A DNA stretch of 64,000 nt from Oscillospiraceae bacterium. GTDB lineage: Bacteria; Bacillota; Clostridia; Oscillospirales; Ruminococcaceae. The position numbers were made by a program, and so were the translations under genes. Within the stretch, counting starts at the first letter, position 1. Every line of letters starts with the position of its first letter. Below, piece by piece: positions 8,626 through 17,348 of the stretch. The notes under the pieces are model-generated. The model saw nothing but the letters and a program-made list of their open reading frames with translations, made no database searches and was not told the DNA's origin. The DNA lies in assembly GCA_021199855.1 (NCBI GenBank), contig JAJQHD010000037.1:1-64000 (forward strand), written 5' to 3'.

Positions 8626-9330
8626 TCACCACTCAATATTCTCAACGGGAACGATATGGTCGTTCATCTTGACCGAATGAATGGTTCCGCTTTTGACGCG
8701 GATGATTCTGTCTGCCATTGCTGACAGTGCTGAATTGTGCGTGATGATAACTACAGTCATGCCGTCGTTGCGACAGCAGTCCTGCAAGAGTTTTAAGATT
8801 GATTTTCCGGTTTCATAGTCGAGGGCACCTGTGGGCTCGTCACAGAGCAAGAGCTTCGGCCTCTTTGCAAGTGCACGGGCAATCGAAACTCTCTGCTGTT
8901 CTCCGCCGGAAAGCTGTGCCGGGAAGTTATCCAGCCTGTGGGAAAGACCAACGGCAGTAAGAGCATCCTTAGTCGGAATAGGATTCTTGCAAAGCTGGGA
9001 CGCAATCTCGACATTTTCAAGAGCCGTGAGGTTTGGAATCAGATTGTAGAACTGGAATACAAAGCCGATATCGTGGCGGCGATAATCTACCAGCTTGTCT
9101 TTCTGAAGACTGCTGACATCGACGCCATCCATGATTACCTTTCCGCTTGTAAGGGTGTCCATTCCTCCGAGGATGTTAAGAAGTGTTGTCTTTCCTGCTC
9201 CTGATTCTCCGACGATTACACAGACTTCGCCCTTTTCAATCGTAAAGCTTGCTTCCGACAATGCTTTTACTTCCACATCGCCGGTTTTATATATTTTTGT
9301 TACCTTGTCAAATTCAATAAACGAGTTCAC
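8626..9330 (-). CDS. ABC transporter ATP-binding protein (MacB/LolD type)
   Basis: This 234-residue ATPase has Walker [10 protein letters not shown], signature LSGGEQQR, Walker [13 protein letters not shown] and a switch histidine in [10 protein letters not shown]. The subfamily pairs with FtsX-type permeases, and the permease gene follows directly. A GTG start at 9330 is preferred: AGGAG lies 7 nt upstream. An in-frame ATG at 9345 would put that ribosome site inside the coding region and give five extra residues. Confidence 0.92.
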   Translation of the reverse strand: MNSFIEFDKVTKIYKTGDVEVKALSEASFTIEKGEVCVIVGESGAGKTTLLNILGGMDTLTSGKVIMDGVDVSSLQKDKLVDYRRHDIGFVFQFYNLIPNLTALENVEIASQLCKNPIPTKDALTAVGLSHRLDNFPAQLSGGEQQRVSIARALAKRPKLLLCDEPTGALDYETGKSILKLLQDCCRNDGMTVVIITHNSALSAMADRIIRVKSGTIHSVKMNDHIVPVENIEW

Positions 9331-9485
9331 TATATCACTCCTCATAATTCTGTCAACAACATTGTAACGTATTTTGATTTATCTTTCATGAATGTATTGT
9401 GTGAGGGTGATGAAATAGAAAAAGAAAGCAACACACTTTCCAAATTTTTGTCGTAAAAAAATTTTCGGATTTTCTGAAAAACATG

Positions 9486-9514
9486 TTGACAGCAAAAGCT
9501 GTATATGATATAAT
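9486..9514 (+). promoter_or_regulatory. Consensus promoter of cysK
   Basis: TTGACA (9486-9491), a 17-bp spacer and TATAAT (9509-9514) match the sigma-A consensus exactly. Confidence 0.85.
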
Positions 9515-9516
9515 TG

Positions 9517-9533
9517 CCTACAATACTGGTAGG
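9517..9533. promoter_or_regulatory. Candidate Rrf2-type operator at cysK start site
   Basis: CCTAC (9517-9521) and GTAGG (9529-9533) form an inverted repeat with a 7-bp spacer immediately after the -10 box, covering the expected transcription start. A CCTAC/GTAGG half-site also lies in the promoter of the neighbouring Rrf2 gene. Repression of cysK by that protein is inference. Confidence 0.55.
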
Positions 9534-9570
9534 TTTTAATCCAGTAAAAAGCTCAAAGGAGGATAATACA

Positions 9571-10500
9571 ATGACTGTATACAGCAAAATAACCGACTTG
9601 GTAGGCGGTACTCCCCTTCTCAGACTCAACAATTACCTGAAAGAGGATAAGTATTACGCTGATATTCTTGCAAAGCTCGAATATTTGAACCCTGCGGGAA
9701 GCGTCAAGGACAGAATTGCTAAGGCAATGATTGATGATGCGGAGGCAAATGGCAATTTGAAGGAAGGTTCTGTCATAATTGAACCTACCAGTGGCAACAC
9801 GGGAATTGGTCTGGCAGCAATTGCAGCTTCAAAGGGATATAGAATTATCCTGACTATGCCGGAGACTATGAGCGTAGAGAGAAGAAATCTTTTGAAGGCT
9901 TATGGTGCTGAGCTGGTTTTGACTGAGGGCTCAAAGGGAATGAAGGGCGCTATTGCGAAGGCTAAAGAGCTTGCAGAGACAATTCCCAACAGCTACACTC
10001 CCGGACAGTTTGTAAATCCTGCCAACCCGAAGGCTCATTTTGAAACGACGGGTCCTGAAATCTGGAACGACACTGATGGAAAGGTTGATATTTTTGTTGC
10101 TGGTGTTGGAACGGGTGGAACTGTAAGTGGCGTTGGAAAATATCTGAAGGATCGTAATCCTGATGTCAAGGTTGTAGCCGTTGAGCCGGCTGGCTCACCC
10201 GTTCTGTCAACTGGTGTTGCTGGATCTCATAAGCTTCAGGGAATCGGTGCCGGATTTGTGCCTGACACTCTTGATACAAGCATTTACGACGAGATAATAA
10301 CTATCGAGGATGAACAGGCATTTGAAACTGGCAGAAAACTTGCAAGGTCTGAGGGACTTTTAGTAGGAATCACATCTGGGGCTGCAGTGTATGCTGCTTC
10401 GATACTTGCCAAACGTCCTGAAAATGAGGGCAAGATAATTGTGGCTCTTCTCCCTGATACCGGTGACAGATATCTGTCGACGCCGATGTTTGCGGAATAA
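9571..10500 (+). CDS. cysK: Cysteine synthase (O-acetylserine sulfhydrylase)
   Basis: This 309-residue PLP enzyme makes L-cysteine from O-acetylserine and sulfide. Lys46 in NPAGSVKDR is the Schiff-base lysine, SGNTG is the substrate/phosphate loop, and GTGGT(V)SG binds the PLP phosphate. The start at 9571 has AAAGGAGG at ideal distance; the in-frame ATG at 9514 is inside the promoter -10 region. No serine acetyltransferase gene is adjacent. The convergent Rrf2 gene and the inverted repeat at 9517-9533 suggest cysteine- or iron-sulfur-responsive control. Confidence 0.95.
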   Translation: MTVYSKITDLVGGTPLLRLNNYLKEDKYYADILAKLEYLNPAGSVKDRIAKAMIDDAEANGNLKEGSVIIEPTSGNTGIGLAAIAASKGYRIILTMPETMSVERRNLLKAYGAELVLTEGSKGMKGAIAKAKELAETIPNSYTPGQFVNPANPKAHFETTGPEIWNDTDGKVDIFVAGVGTGGTVSGVGKYLKDRNPDVKVVAVEPAGSPVLSTGVAGSHKLQGIGAGFVPDTLDTSIYDEIITIEDEQAFETGRKLARSEGLLVGITSGAAVYAASILAKRPENEGKIIVALLPDTGDRYLSTPMFAE

Positions 10501-10503
10501 ATC

Positions 10504-10538
10504 AAAACCGTCTGCTGGTCATAGCAGGCGGTTTTCGC
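10504..10538. terminator. Bidirectional terminator overlapping the rrf2 stop codon
   Basis: AAAACCGTCTGCT (10504-10516) pairs with AGCAGGCGGTTTT (10523-10535). The loop contains the stop codon of the convergent Rrf2 gene, whose last codons form one arm. Confidence 0.8.
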
Positions 10539-10938
10539 TATTCATAATATCCTGAAGTGTTATGCCATCAAGGTAGTCGGTTATAGTTTTATATAGCCCT
10601 TGCCAGACCGGGAGCGTCGGACAAATATCTTTGCGACTGCACTCTATCGGGTTACATTCAAGGCAGGATACCGGTGCAAGGCTTCCTTCGGTAAGTCTCA
10701 GAATCTCCCCCACCGTGTATTTGTCGGGAGTTCTGGAGAGCCTGTAGCCGCCCTGATATCCCCTGTTTGTTCTTAAGATATCTGAGCCGTTGAAGGCTGG
10801 GATTATCTGCTCAAGATATTTTTTCGATATATTCTGCCGTTCGGCTATGTCTTTAAGCGAAACGTAGCCATCGCCCTGATTCTCGGCGAGGTCGACGAGC
10901 ATCCGGAGAGCATATCTGCCTTTTGTTGATATTTTCAT
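10519..10938 (-). CDS. Rrf2 family regulator (IscR/CymR-like)
   Basis: This 139-residue winged-helix regulator starts MKISTKGRYALR, as Rrf2 proteins do. The recognition region LKDIAERQNISKKYLEQII is followed by the wing TNRGYQGGYRLS. Four cysteines (92, 95, 100, 106) cluster where IscR and relatives hold an Fe-S cluster, so cluster sensing is possible; CymR itself lacks such cysteines. The ATG at 10938 is chosen for AGGTGG 8 nt upstream over a GTG 12 nt earlier. It is convergent with cysK and carries a CCTAC half-site in its own promoter, suggesting autoregulation. Confidence 0.88.
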   Translation of the reverse strand: MKISTKGRYALRMLVDLAENQGDGYVSLKDIAERQNISKKYLEQIIPAFNGSDILRTNRGYQGGYRLSRTPDKYTVGEILRLTEGSLAPVSCLECNPIECSRKDICPTLPVWQGLYKTITDYLDGITLQDIMNSENRLL

Positions 10939-10969
10939 AGTCAGTACCACCTGTATTTTCGATACTCTA

Positions 10970-10998
10970 ATAATAACATATATTCAGTAGGTTTTCAA
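10970..10998 (-). promoter_or_regulatory. Promoter of Rrf2 gene with operator half-site
   Basis: On the minus strand TTGAAA and TATTAT are 17 bp apart. The spacer begins ACCTAC, matching one arm of the inverted repeat downstream of the cysK promoter. Confidence 0.55.
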
Positions 10999-11030
10999 TC
11001 ACTTTTTGATAAAAATCCTCTGGAAATAGA

Positions 11031-11063
11031 TTGCCGCACGAAGTGGATAATTCCGTGCGGCAA
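11031..11063 (-). terminator. Possible terminator of the ABC operon
   Basis: TTGCCGCACG (11031-11040) and CGTGCGGCAA (11054-11063) pair perfectly across 13 nt. The T-tract after it on the minus strand is weak, so termination strength is uncertain. Confidence 0.5.
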
Positions 11064-11101
11064 ACATATATGGATAGAGGTACTGACCTAACTGGCAAAA
11101 A

Positions 11102-12514
11102 TTATTCGTTCTTGATGGCTTCGAGTGCCGAAAGTCTGGTTGCTCTGATTGCGGGATAAAGTCCTGAGACTATACCTACTGCAATTGCAAGAAGCACCGC
11201 TACGCCGTCAAGCCACGGCGGGATTACGGAAAGTGCAGAGGTTGAAGCGTCGATTCCAAGCATGGACATTCCTCCTGCACTTGCAAGATAGTTTACAGCC
11301 GCAGAAGCTCCATAACTAAATCCGACGCCTAACACTCCTCCGACAGCCCCGATTATACCGGCTTCGATAAGGAACATTCCACGTATATCGGAAAGCTTAC
11401 AACCGAGGACCTTCATAATTCCGATTTCTCTCGTTCTTTCGTAGATGGACATTACCATCGTGTTGGCGATACTGATAGCCGCCACAATGAATGCTACGAC
11501 GCCGATGGCACCCAAAATAGCTCTTAAGAACTTTGTCTGATCCTGAAGCTGGGTGAGATATTCCATTGAGGAGTATGTCTCATAGCCCATTTCGTTGAGC
11601 TTGGCTTCCACACCCTGAACATACTTTGAATCTTCGACCAATACTATAACTTGGTCATAGATATTCTGTCTGTTGTCGGCTGTGCTTTCTCTCTCCTCGG
11701 GTGTGTAATCATAGCCGTAATACTTAGCTTGATTTTCTTCAAATTCATCGGTGAGAGCAAAAACTCCTCCTACGTCCATATAAACACTAGAATCATAATC
11801 GCCATTACCATCTGATACAAGTATTCCAACGCAATTAGCTTCAATCAGTTCAATCTTTGGTTTTGATGTGTCAACCGCGCTTTCGCCATACGACCAATAC
11901 CATGTAAACTGGTATGTGTGATTACTGCCTACAGGGTTAAATGGCAATTCATCGTCTTCTGTTATCGTCTTCCACCATATCTCGTCTTCCTCTCGCATTG
12001 TGTAGAAGTAGAAAGGCATGGCGTAGGTCATAACAAAGTTTGTTGTTCCAACATCGCTCTCGTCAAGGAGCCGACCATAAAGAATCTCATAGCCCATATC
12101 CGCCATTGAAGCGGCGTCTATGCCAATAATCGACATTGAAGAGCACTTCTCGGTGTTGTCCATTATCAGGTAGCCCCAGTAGTAGAGATACGGTGAAACC
12201 ACCTGAACATGGTCCATTTCACTTATTTCCTCAATGGCAATGTTATCAAGAACTGTGTTCGATTCCGTATAGACGTATGTACCGCTGTCTTCGTCGTATT
12301 GATACGAGCCGCCATAGGAATAGATGGTTATCTGTTTAAGGTTTGAATAGGAGCTTATCTGGTCTTCAAAGCCCTTATTCATACCGATGCCTATCGAAAG
12401 CATTATAACGACTGCCGCCGTACCGATTACAACTCCGAGAACGGTTAGCATACTTCTTGCTTTACGTCTTAGAAAGTTGGAAAAGGCAAATCTTACGATA
12501 TCCGTTTTTCTCAT
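11102..12514 (-). CDS. MacB-like ABC permease
   Basis: This 470-residue permease has the typical MacB/FtsX layout. One membrane segment near residues 18-42 (RRKARSMLTVLGVVIGTAAVV) is followed by an extracellular domain of roughly 290 residues, and three membrane segments close the protein. The motif ANTMVMSIYERTREIGIMKVLGC precedes the second membrane pair. The start is supported by GGGAGGG. It is the third gene of an operon with an ATPase and a secreted anchored protein. The cargo or signal is unknown. Confidence 0.9.
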   Translation of the reverse strand: MRKTDIVRFAFSNFLRRKARSMLTVLGVVIGTAAVVIMLSIGIGMNKGFEDQISSYSNLKQITIYSYGGSYQYDEDSGTYVYTESNTVLDNIAIEEISEMDHVQVVSPYLYYWGYLIMDNTEKCSSMSIIGIDAASMADMGYEILYGRLLDESDVGTTNFVMTYAMPFYFYTMREEDEIWWKTITEDDELPFNPVGSNHTYQFTWYWSYGESAVDTSKPKIELIEANCVGILVSDGNGDYDSSVYMDVGGVFALTDEFEENQAKYYGYDYTPEERESTADNRQNIYDQVIVLVEDSKYVQGVEAKLNEMGYETYSSMEYLTQLQDQTKFLRAILGAIGVVAFIVAAISIANTMVMSIYERTREIGIMKVLGCKLSDIRGMFLIEAGIIGAVGGVLGVGFSYGASAAVNYLASAGGMSMLGIDASTSALSVIPPWLDGVAVLLAIAVGIVSGLYPAIRATRLSALEAIKNE

Positions 12515-12549
12515 AATCAGTCATCCCTCCCTATAGGGAAAAGCGGAAT

Positions 12550-14400
12550 TTATTCATCATCGTCGTCATCATCAAGACCGTCAAGAAGCGCCTTCTTTTT
12601 CTTGTTCTTGATAACTGCAACCACTATGACTATAATCACGATTATTATAACGCCGGCACCGACACCAATCGCAATTTTTGCTACGTTGCTCAGGCTACCC
12701 TCAGAGACGTTTCCTCCACTTGTATCTACAGAGAAGTCGTCGTCGAAGTAGTAGTCATCACTCCAGTAATCACTTTCATCGAAGTAAGTCGTCTCCTGCT
12801 CTTCGCAGATTAAGACATCGAATTCGTATTCGAGGGTGTGCTCGGCACCTGATTCATCCTCAAACGAGAAGGTGAGAATAGCTGTCCTAGTCTCCCCCAC
12901 TGCGCTGGGGTCGTTAGCGTAAATCATTCCGCTGAAAAAGTCATAGCTCGATGCGCTGAGGGTGCCATAGTACTCGGTAGCCATGTAGAAGTCTCCACCG
13001 ACACCGATTGTAAGACTGCTCATTGCGGTTTTTGACTTATTGAAGAACTGGAAGTAGATATTGCAGCCCTGAGAGCCATAGCACTCCGTCGGAGGCTTCC
13101 ACTCCATAAGCTCAAACTTGATAGCCTGGGAGACCTGCAGATTGATTGTAATCGAGTTGCTACTTGCAGAATAGCTCGTGCCATTGTCATACTCAAAATC
13201 ATATCTGATTGTAATCGGATATGTACCCGCACCGGCAGTGGCGCTGGTCTTCAGGGCAATTGAATACTCCATTTCTCCGTCAGTGGGAATCTCCTCAGTG
13301 TAGAAGGAAGTAGTGCCGTCGATTGCGGAGAAGATATTTGTGCTTGTTGTTGAGTTGCTACTGCTTGCGGTCTCGACATCAACCGTCATATTCTTTATAG
13401 CTTTGTCGTGGCTTGTGTTTCTTAACGTGAAGGTAAGAGTAAACTCCTCACCAGATTCAACTGTGTCGACATCAAGAGTATAGCCGGAAACGATAACCTT
13501 CGGTTCAAGAGACTTTTCGGTTGAGGATTCTGTTGTGTCCGACTTCTCGGTAGCTCTCAGATAAATATTGTACGTTTCAGAGTGCTGATTTCCTGAGTTG
13601 TCGATATAGGTTACAGTTGCCTGTAGTGTGTGCTGTGCGGACGGATATTCCGGGAAGATAACTGGAAAAGAGGCGGTTATTGTGCTTCCGCCGGCAACGG
13701 TTCCGCAGTCTACTGTGTCGGTGTAGGTGTTGAGAACTAAACCGCCGAGACTTGAAAGAACGACTTTGACGTTATTTGCTGTATAACCAGTGTTGTTCTT
13801 AAAGCTCAAAGTAAGATTTGTCGAGAGATTCGACTTGCCTTTACCTTCAGGAATTGACGCACCGGTAAGAGTAAAGCTCGGAGTGTCGTTATCCTCATCA
13901 AGAGTTACCTCGGATGACTCTACATCGATATTGAAGGTTCTTGAATCGGATACCGTCGAACCGGTTGACGAAGTACAGGTTACTATCAGTGTTACCTGAT
14001 ATCTTCCGGTTTCAAGAGAACTGTCGGAAAGAACGGTTACTGAGTTGTAGCCGCTATGGAGCTCCTGCTCGGCAAGATACCCGGAGAAGCTGAAGCCGGT
14101 TCCCGAAATAGATGCTGTAGTCTGTGCGGTTGAATCCCAAGTAGCATAGCTATATGAGCCGTAAGTGTACTGATAGTTCATGGTGGCGTTACTTGCAAGC
14201 GTGAAGCCAATTGTGAAGGTCTCGCCTGCATTTATCGACTGACTGCTGATTGTGGGATTCTGGATGCTTACGCCGTATGTAGTGGTGATTGTGGGAGTGT
14301 TGTTGACTGGTTCATCGCCGTCTTCCTCCGCGAAAACTCCAAGCGGAAGAATGCTCATTACGAGCAAAAGGCTGAGCATGATGCTTAATATCTTTTTCAT
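12550..14400 (-). CDS. Secreted, membrane-anchored repeat protein (CARDB/COG1361-like)
   Basis: This 616-residue protein has a clear signal peptide (MKKILSIMLSLLLVMSILPL, cleaved near the GVFAEE junction). Several Ser/Thr-rich beta-sandwich-like domains follow, with recurrent patterns such as SGEEFTLTFTLRNTS and INAGETFTIGFTLAS resembling CARDB/COG1361 domains. A C-terminal membrane segment (about 575-598) is followed by KNKKKK and a poly-Asp tail. It lies between the ATPase and permease genes of the same operon, so it is likely the extracellular partner of that complex. Exact family membership should be treated as provisional. Confidence 0.7.
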   Translation of the reverse strand: MKKILSIMLSLLLVMSILPLGVFAEEDGDEPVNNTPTITTTYGVSIQNPTISSQSINAGETFTIGFTLASNATMNYQYTYGSYSYATWDSTAQTTASISGTGFSFSGYLAEQELHSGYNSVTVLSDSSLETGRYQVTLIVTCTSSTGSTVSDSRTFNIDVESSEVTLDEDNDTPSFTLTGASIPEGKGKSNLSTNLTLSFKNNTGYTANNVKVVLSSLGGLVLNTYTDTVDCGTVAGGSTITASFPVIFPEYPSAQHTLQATVTYIDNSGNQHSETYNIYLRATEKSDTTESSTEKSLEPKVIVSGYTLDVDTVESGEEFTLTFTLRNTSHDKAIKNMTVDVETASSSNSTTSTNIFSAIDGTTSFYTEEIPTDGEMEYSIALKTSATAGAGTYPITIRYDFEYDNGTSYSASSNSITINLQVSQAIKFELMEWKPPTECYGSQGCNIYFQFFNKSKTAMSSLTIGVGGDFYMATEYYGTLSASSYDFFSGMIYANDPSAVGETRTAILTFSFEDESGAEHTLEYEFDVLICEEQETTYFDESDYWSDDYYFDDDFSVDTSGGNVSEGSLSNVAKIAIGVGAGVIIIVIIVIVVAVIKNKKKKALLDGLDDDDDDE

Positions 14401-14425
14401 GGTGTAATGTCCTTTCTTTGCTTAC

Positions 14426-15352
14426 TTATACTGACTCGGCAGCCTTTATTATATCTGAGGCTTCCGTGGAACCTACTGCAATCTGTTTTGAACGGTTGTC
14501 TTCTACAGCGGAGATTACTCCGTCGGTGATGTGGTAAATCTTATCGGCATATGCCGCAATCTCGACGTCGTGGGTTACTATGACCAAAGTCTGGTGATTT
14601 TCTCTTGATATTGAGACCATCATTTCCATGACTTCGATTGTTGTTCTCGTGTCGAGGTTTCCTGTGGGTTCGTCTGCAAAGACTATCTTCGGCTTCGCAA
14701 CGAATGCTCTGGCAATACCGACGCGCTGTTGCTGACCGCCGGACATCTGCGTGGGTTTATGCTTCATTCGCTTCCCTAGCCCTACAAGCCGTAGCATTTC
14801 CTTTGCTTGCTTTGTCCTGACTTTACGTTTGACTCCTGCAAATGCTAAAGGCATACTGACATTGTCGATTGCGTTCTGAGTAGGCAGAAGATTATACGAC
14901 TGGAAAACGAAGCCCATGTTCTTCTGCCGGAACACGGCGAGCTTTCGCTCGCTCATCTTGTCCACTCGTTCTCCGAAGATTGTTACTGAGCCTTTTGTCG
15001 GCTTTTCAAGCCCTGCCATCAGGTTTAAAAGCGTAGATTTGCCTGAGCCGGATGTTCCCAAAAGGCAGACAATCTCATCTTCATAGATAGTCAAGTTTAC
15101 GTTATATAAAGCTCTCACTTTTTCTTTTCCGATTACGAAGACCTTTGACAGATTATCTATTATGATTGCCGGTTTCTTGCCTGAATCTAGCTTGGGTTCT
15201 TCAATCTGTACCTGCTTGATTGCCGTTTCTGCAATCTTGTCTGGCGTGGTTGAAGACACTTTACGCAGATTGAAGTTGAAATCATCCGGACTTGTATTTA
15301 TATTATTATCCTCTGGAAGGATAACGGTTTCATCATTCATACATTGTGCCAT
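14426..15352 (-). CDS. ABC transporter ATP-binding protein
   Basis: This 308-residue MacB/LolD-type ATPase has Walker A GTSGSGKST, signature MSGGQQQR, Walker B IVFADEPTGNLD and switch H in LVIVTHDVE. It carries an N-terminal extension of about 60 residues before the ABC core (starting AIIIDNLSKVF) and a C-terminal tail of about 30 residues; both are unusual for the subfamily and lack recognisable motifs. Two starts are possible, ATG at 15352 and ATG at 15340; the upstream GGAAG fits the first. It is the first gene of the operon with the anchored protein and the permease. Confidence 0.88.
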   Translation of the reverse strand: MAQCMNDETVILPEDNNINTSPDDFNFNLRKVSSTTPDKIAETAIKQVQIEEPKLDSGKKPAIIIDNLSKVFVIGKEKVRALYNVNLTIYEDEIVCLLGTSGSGKSTLLNLMAGLEKPTKGSVTIFGERVDKMSERKLAVFRQKNMGFVFQSYNLLPTQNAIDNVSMPLAFAGVKRKVRTKQAKEMLRLVGLGKRMKHKPTQMSGGQQQRVGIARAFVAKPKIVFADEPTGNLDTRTTIEVMEMMVSISRENHQTLVIVTHDVEIAAYADKIYHITDGVISAVEDNRSKQIAVGSTEASDIIKAAESV

Positions 15353-15374
15353 CCTTTCTTCCTGTGATATTTAT

Positions 15375-15403
15375 ATTATAGGATATTTTCTAATCCATTG
15401 CAA
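15375..15403 (-). promoter_or_regulatory. Promoter of the ABC/anchored-protein operon
   Basis: On the minus strand TTGCAA and TATAAT are separated by 17 bp, about 22 bp upstream of the ATPase start. Confidence 0.7.
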
Positions 15404-15531
15404 TACAGACGGACAAATCTTAATCAATTCTTAATAATTGTGCCGTTTCTGATGTTCTCACATCTTTCCAATTACTAATACACATCAGACTCTCCAATTA
15501 TTGCACTCGTAGGAATAATTTTTTTGAAAAA

Positions 15532-15560
15532 AATCAGCCGCCTTTTTCGGGCGACTGATT
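15532..15560 (-). terminator. Terminator of GH30 gene
   Basis: AATCAG-C-CGCC pairs with GGCG-A-CTGATT, followed on the minus strand by a T7 tract, 17 nt after the hydrolase stop codon. Confidence 0.85.
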
Positions 15561-15576
15561 CGGGAAAATCCATGAG

Positions 15577-17190
15577 TTATTCTCCGGGATCATTGTTTTC
15601 GGAAGCTGGTTCTACAGTTGCGGGCTTCTTTTTCTTAGTCAGGACGACAATCACAACTGCAATCACTACTACCAGCACTACAGCAACAATTGCTACGACA
15701 ATTTGCCAGGTTTCAACTCCACTTGAAGGCGTTTTCACAAAGGGATTCACCGCCTCCTCTGCAACGACTTCGATATAATCAGCGTTGGCTGGCATATCGA
15801 TTACAAATGTGGTTACACTCTGTGCAGGGAGATAGTTCCTGACTTCAGAATAGGAGACTTCGTTCCAATAGGAATACTTATACCGGTTTTCGTTCCCTAT
15901 CGTCTGATAGCCGAAGGAATCGGTTATTTCTGCGTCACCAATGTCAAACGTGATTTCGTCATCTTCATCTGTATTATTTACAGCAATGATAGCAAGTCTG
16001 GAGTCATCGGGAGCCTTGAAGGCTACTATCGTGGAGTTTGAGTCGTTTTCGACCTCAACACGCTCATAGCCGCTCTTGACGTACTTGGAGAAATGCATCA
16101 TTATATAGTGATTTCCATTTCTCGTGATATCAGCGTCACTACTTGAACTGCCTAGTTCGATAAGACAGTTGCCACTGTCGAACGGCCAGACACCGTTCCA
16201 GTAGAGATAGGCACTTATTCCCTCATAGATGAACTCGTTTGCCATCTTTTCTGCGTGGTTTATGTATTCGTTGTAGTACCACTCGGTTTGCCAAAGGGTG
16301 TAATCACCGTAGTAGAGGTCAGCAACTTCAGAATACGTTGTGGGAGTATTCTGACTGCCGTAGAGGTGATGGGCAATTACTTCAAATGTGTCTGCACCAC
16401 CGTTTTCAATAAGAGGCGTAAGATATGCCTCCAACCAGCTTGCAGTGTCAGCCATTACTTCGGCACCTGTTATGCTGGGAGCATACTCACCGAAGGCTTC
16501 CTGGAATGCTTCATAAACAGCGAGGTGAGCTTTCCAGTAGCAACAGTGGTATTCGTCCTCATCAGCTCCGAAGAAGAATCCGGCTTCATTACGGGCATTG
16601 CCATTTTCATCTATCTGGAAGCCTTGAAGCTCAGTTTCGTTAGAGATTGAGAAGTAATCAACCGGTATTCCGGCGTCAAAGAAGAGCTGGACGGACTCGA
16701 CACAGAACTGAGCGAGCTCATCATACATATACTCGCCGTTTTCGTCTTTTGCAAGAGTGTAATAGGTATAGCCGTTGTCGTCAAGCTCGGTGAAAGCGAC
16801 GAAGTCGAGGTCTCTGTCATACTGTCCCCAGCTGGTTACAAGAACAATCGGCTCAATTCCACGCTCCAAAGCTGCAGAATAGAAAGCATAATATGTCTGA
16901 TATCCATCCAAGGCGCTTTGATATTCGTCTCCTACGTGATTCAGATCTCTGAATCTCAGAATGTTGAATTCGGCATCATTGAAGATCCAGTCATATGCAG
17001 TCTCAGCGTTTACGTTGTTTACGAGCCAGTCGCTGTACCATGTGTATGAAGCACCAAACCCGTCAATTGTCTGATACGTTGTGTTCATATCTATACTGAC
17101 TGTAGTTTCTGCAAAAGTCTCGACACCGAGAGCAGATACAGTGAAAATCAGCACCATAGCAAAGGACAGAAGCCTTAATAATTTTTTCAT
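15577..17190 (-). CDS. Membrane-anchored glycoside hydrolase, GH30-like
   Basis: This 537-residue protein has a signal peptide (residues 1-27), a catalytic domain opening with YQTIDGFGAS as in GH30 enzymes, then a beta-domain. It ends in a C-terminal membrane segment (about 488-512) and a KKKK tail. The probable acid/base glutamate is in SISNETE and the nucleophile in LWQTEW. GH30 enzymes of this kind cut glucuronoxylan or related beta-linked polymers, but subfamily and substrate are not proven here. The start at 17190 has GGGAGG 7 nt upstream. The C-terminal anchor would hold it on the outer face of the membrane. Confidence 0.78.
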   Translation of the reverse strand: MKKLLRLLSFAMVLIFTVSALGVETFAETTVSIDMNTTYQTIDGFGASYTWYSDWLVNNVNAETAYDWIFNDAEFNILRFRDLNHVGDEYQSALDGYQTYYAFYSAALERGIEPIVLVTSWGQYDRDLDFVAFTELDDNGYTYYTLAKDENGEYMYDELAQFCVESVQLFFDAGIPVDYFSISNETELQGFQIDENGNARNEAGFFFGADEDEYHCCYWKAHLAVYEAFQEAFGEYAPSITGAEVMADTASWLEAYLTPLIENGGADTFEVIAHHLYGSQNTPTTYSEVADLYYGDYTLWQTEWYYNEYINHAEKMANEFIYEGISAYLYWNGVWPFDSGNCLIELGSSSSDADITRNGNHYIMMHFSKYVKSGYERVEVENDSNSTIVAFKAPDDSRLAIIAVNNTDEDDEITFDIGDAEITDSFGYQTIGNENRYKYSYWNEVSYSEVRNYLPAQSVTTFVIDMPANADYIEVVAEEAVNPFVKTPSSGVETWQIVVAIVAVVLVVVIAVVIVVLTKKKKPATVEPASENNDPGE

Positions 17191-17223
17191 AAAGTAACCT
17201 CCCAACAGTTTTTACTTGTTACT

Positions 17224-17253
17224 ATGATAACATAAGCAAGCGGTTCATGTCAA
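17224..17253 (-). promoter_or_regulatory. Promoter of GH30 gene
   Basis: Minus-strand TTGACA and TATCAT are 18 bp apart, about 33 bp upstream of the start codon. Confidence 0.6.
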
Positions 17254-17348
17254 TTGACAAAACTGAGAAGATTATTGACTAATCCTGAGAAAAGAAAAAT
17301 CGCTGGCTGTTACCGACGATCTTTCAGAAAAAAATATAGAAAGGTGGA

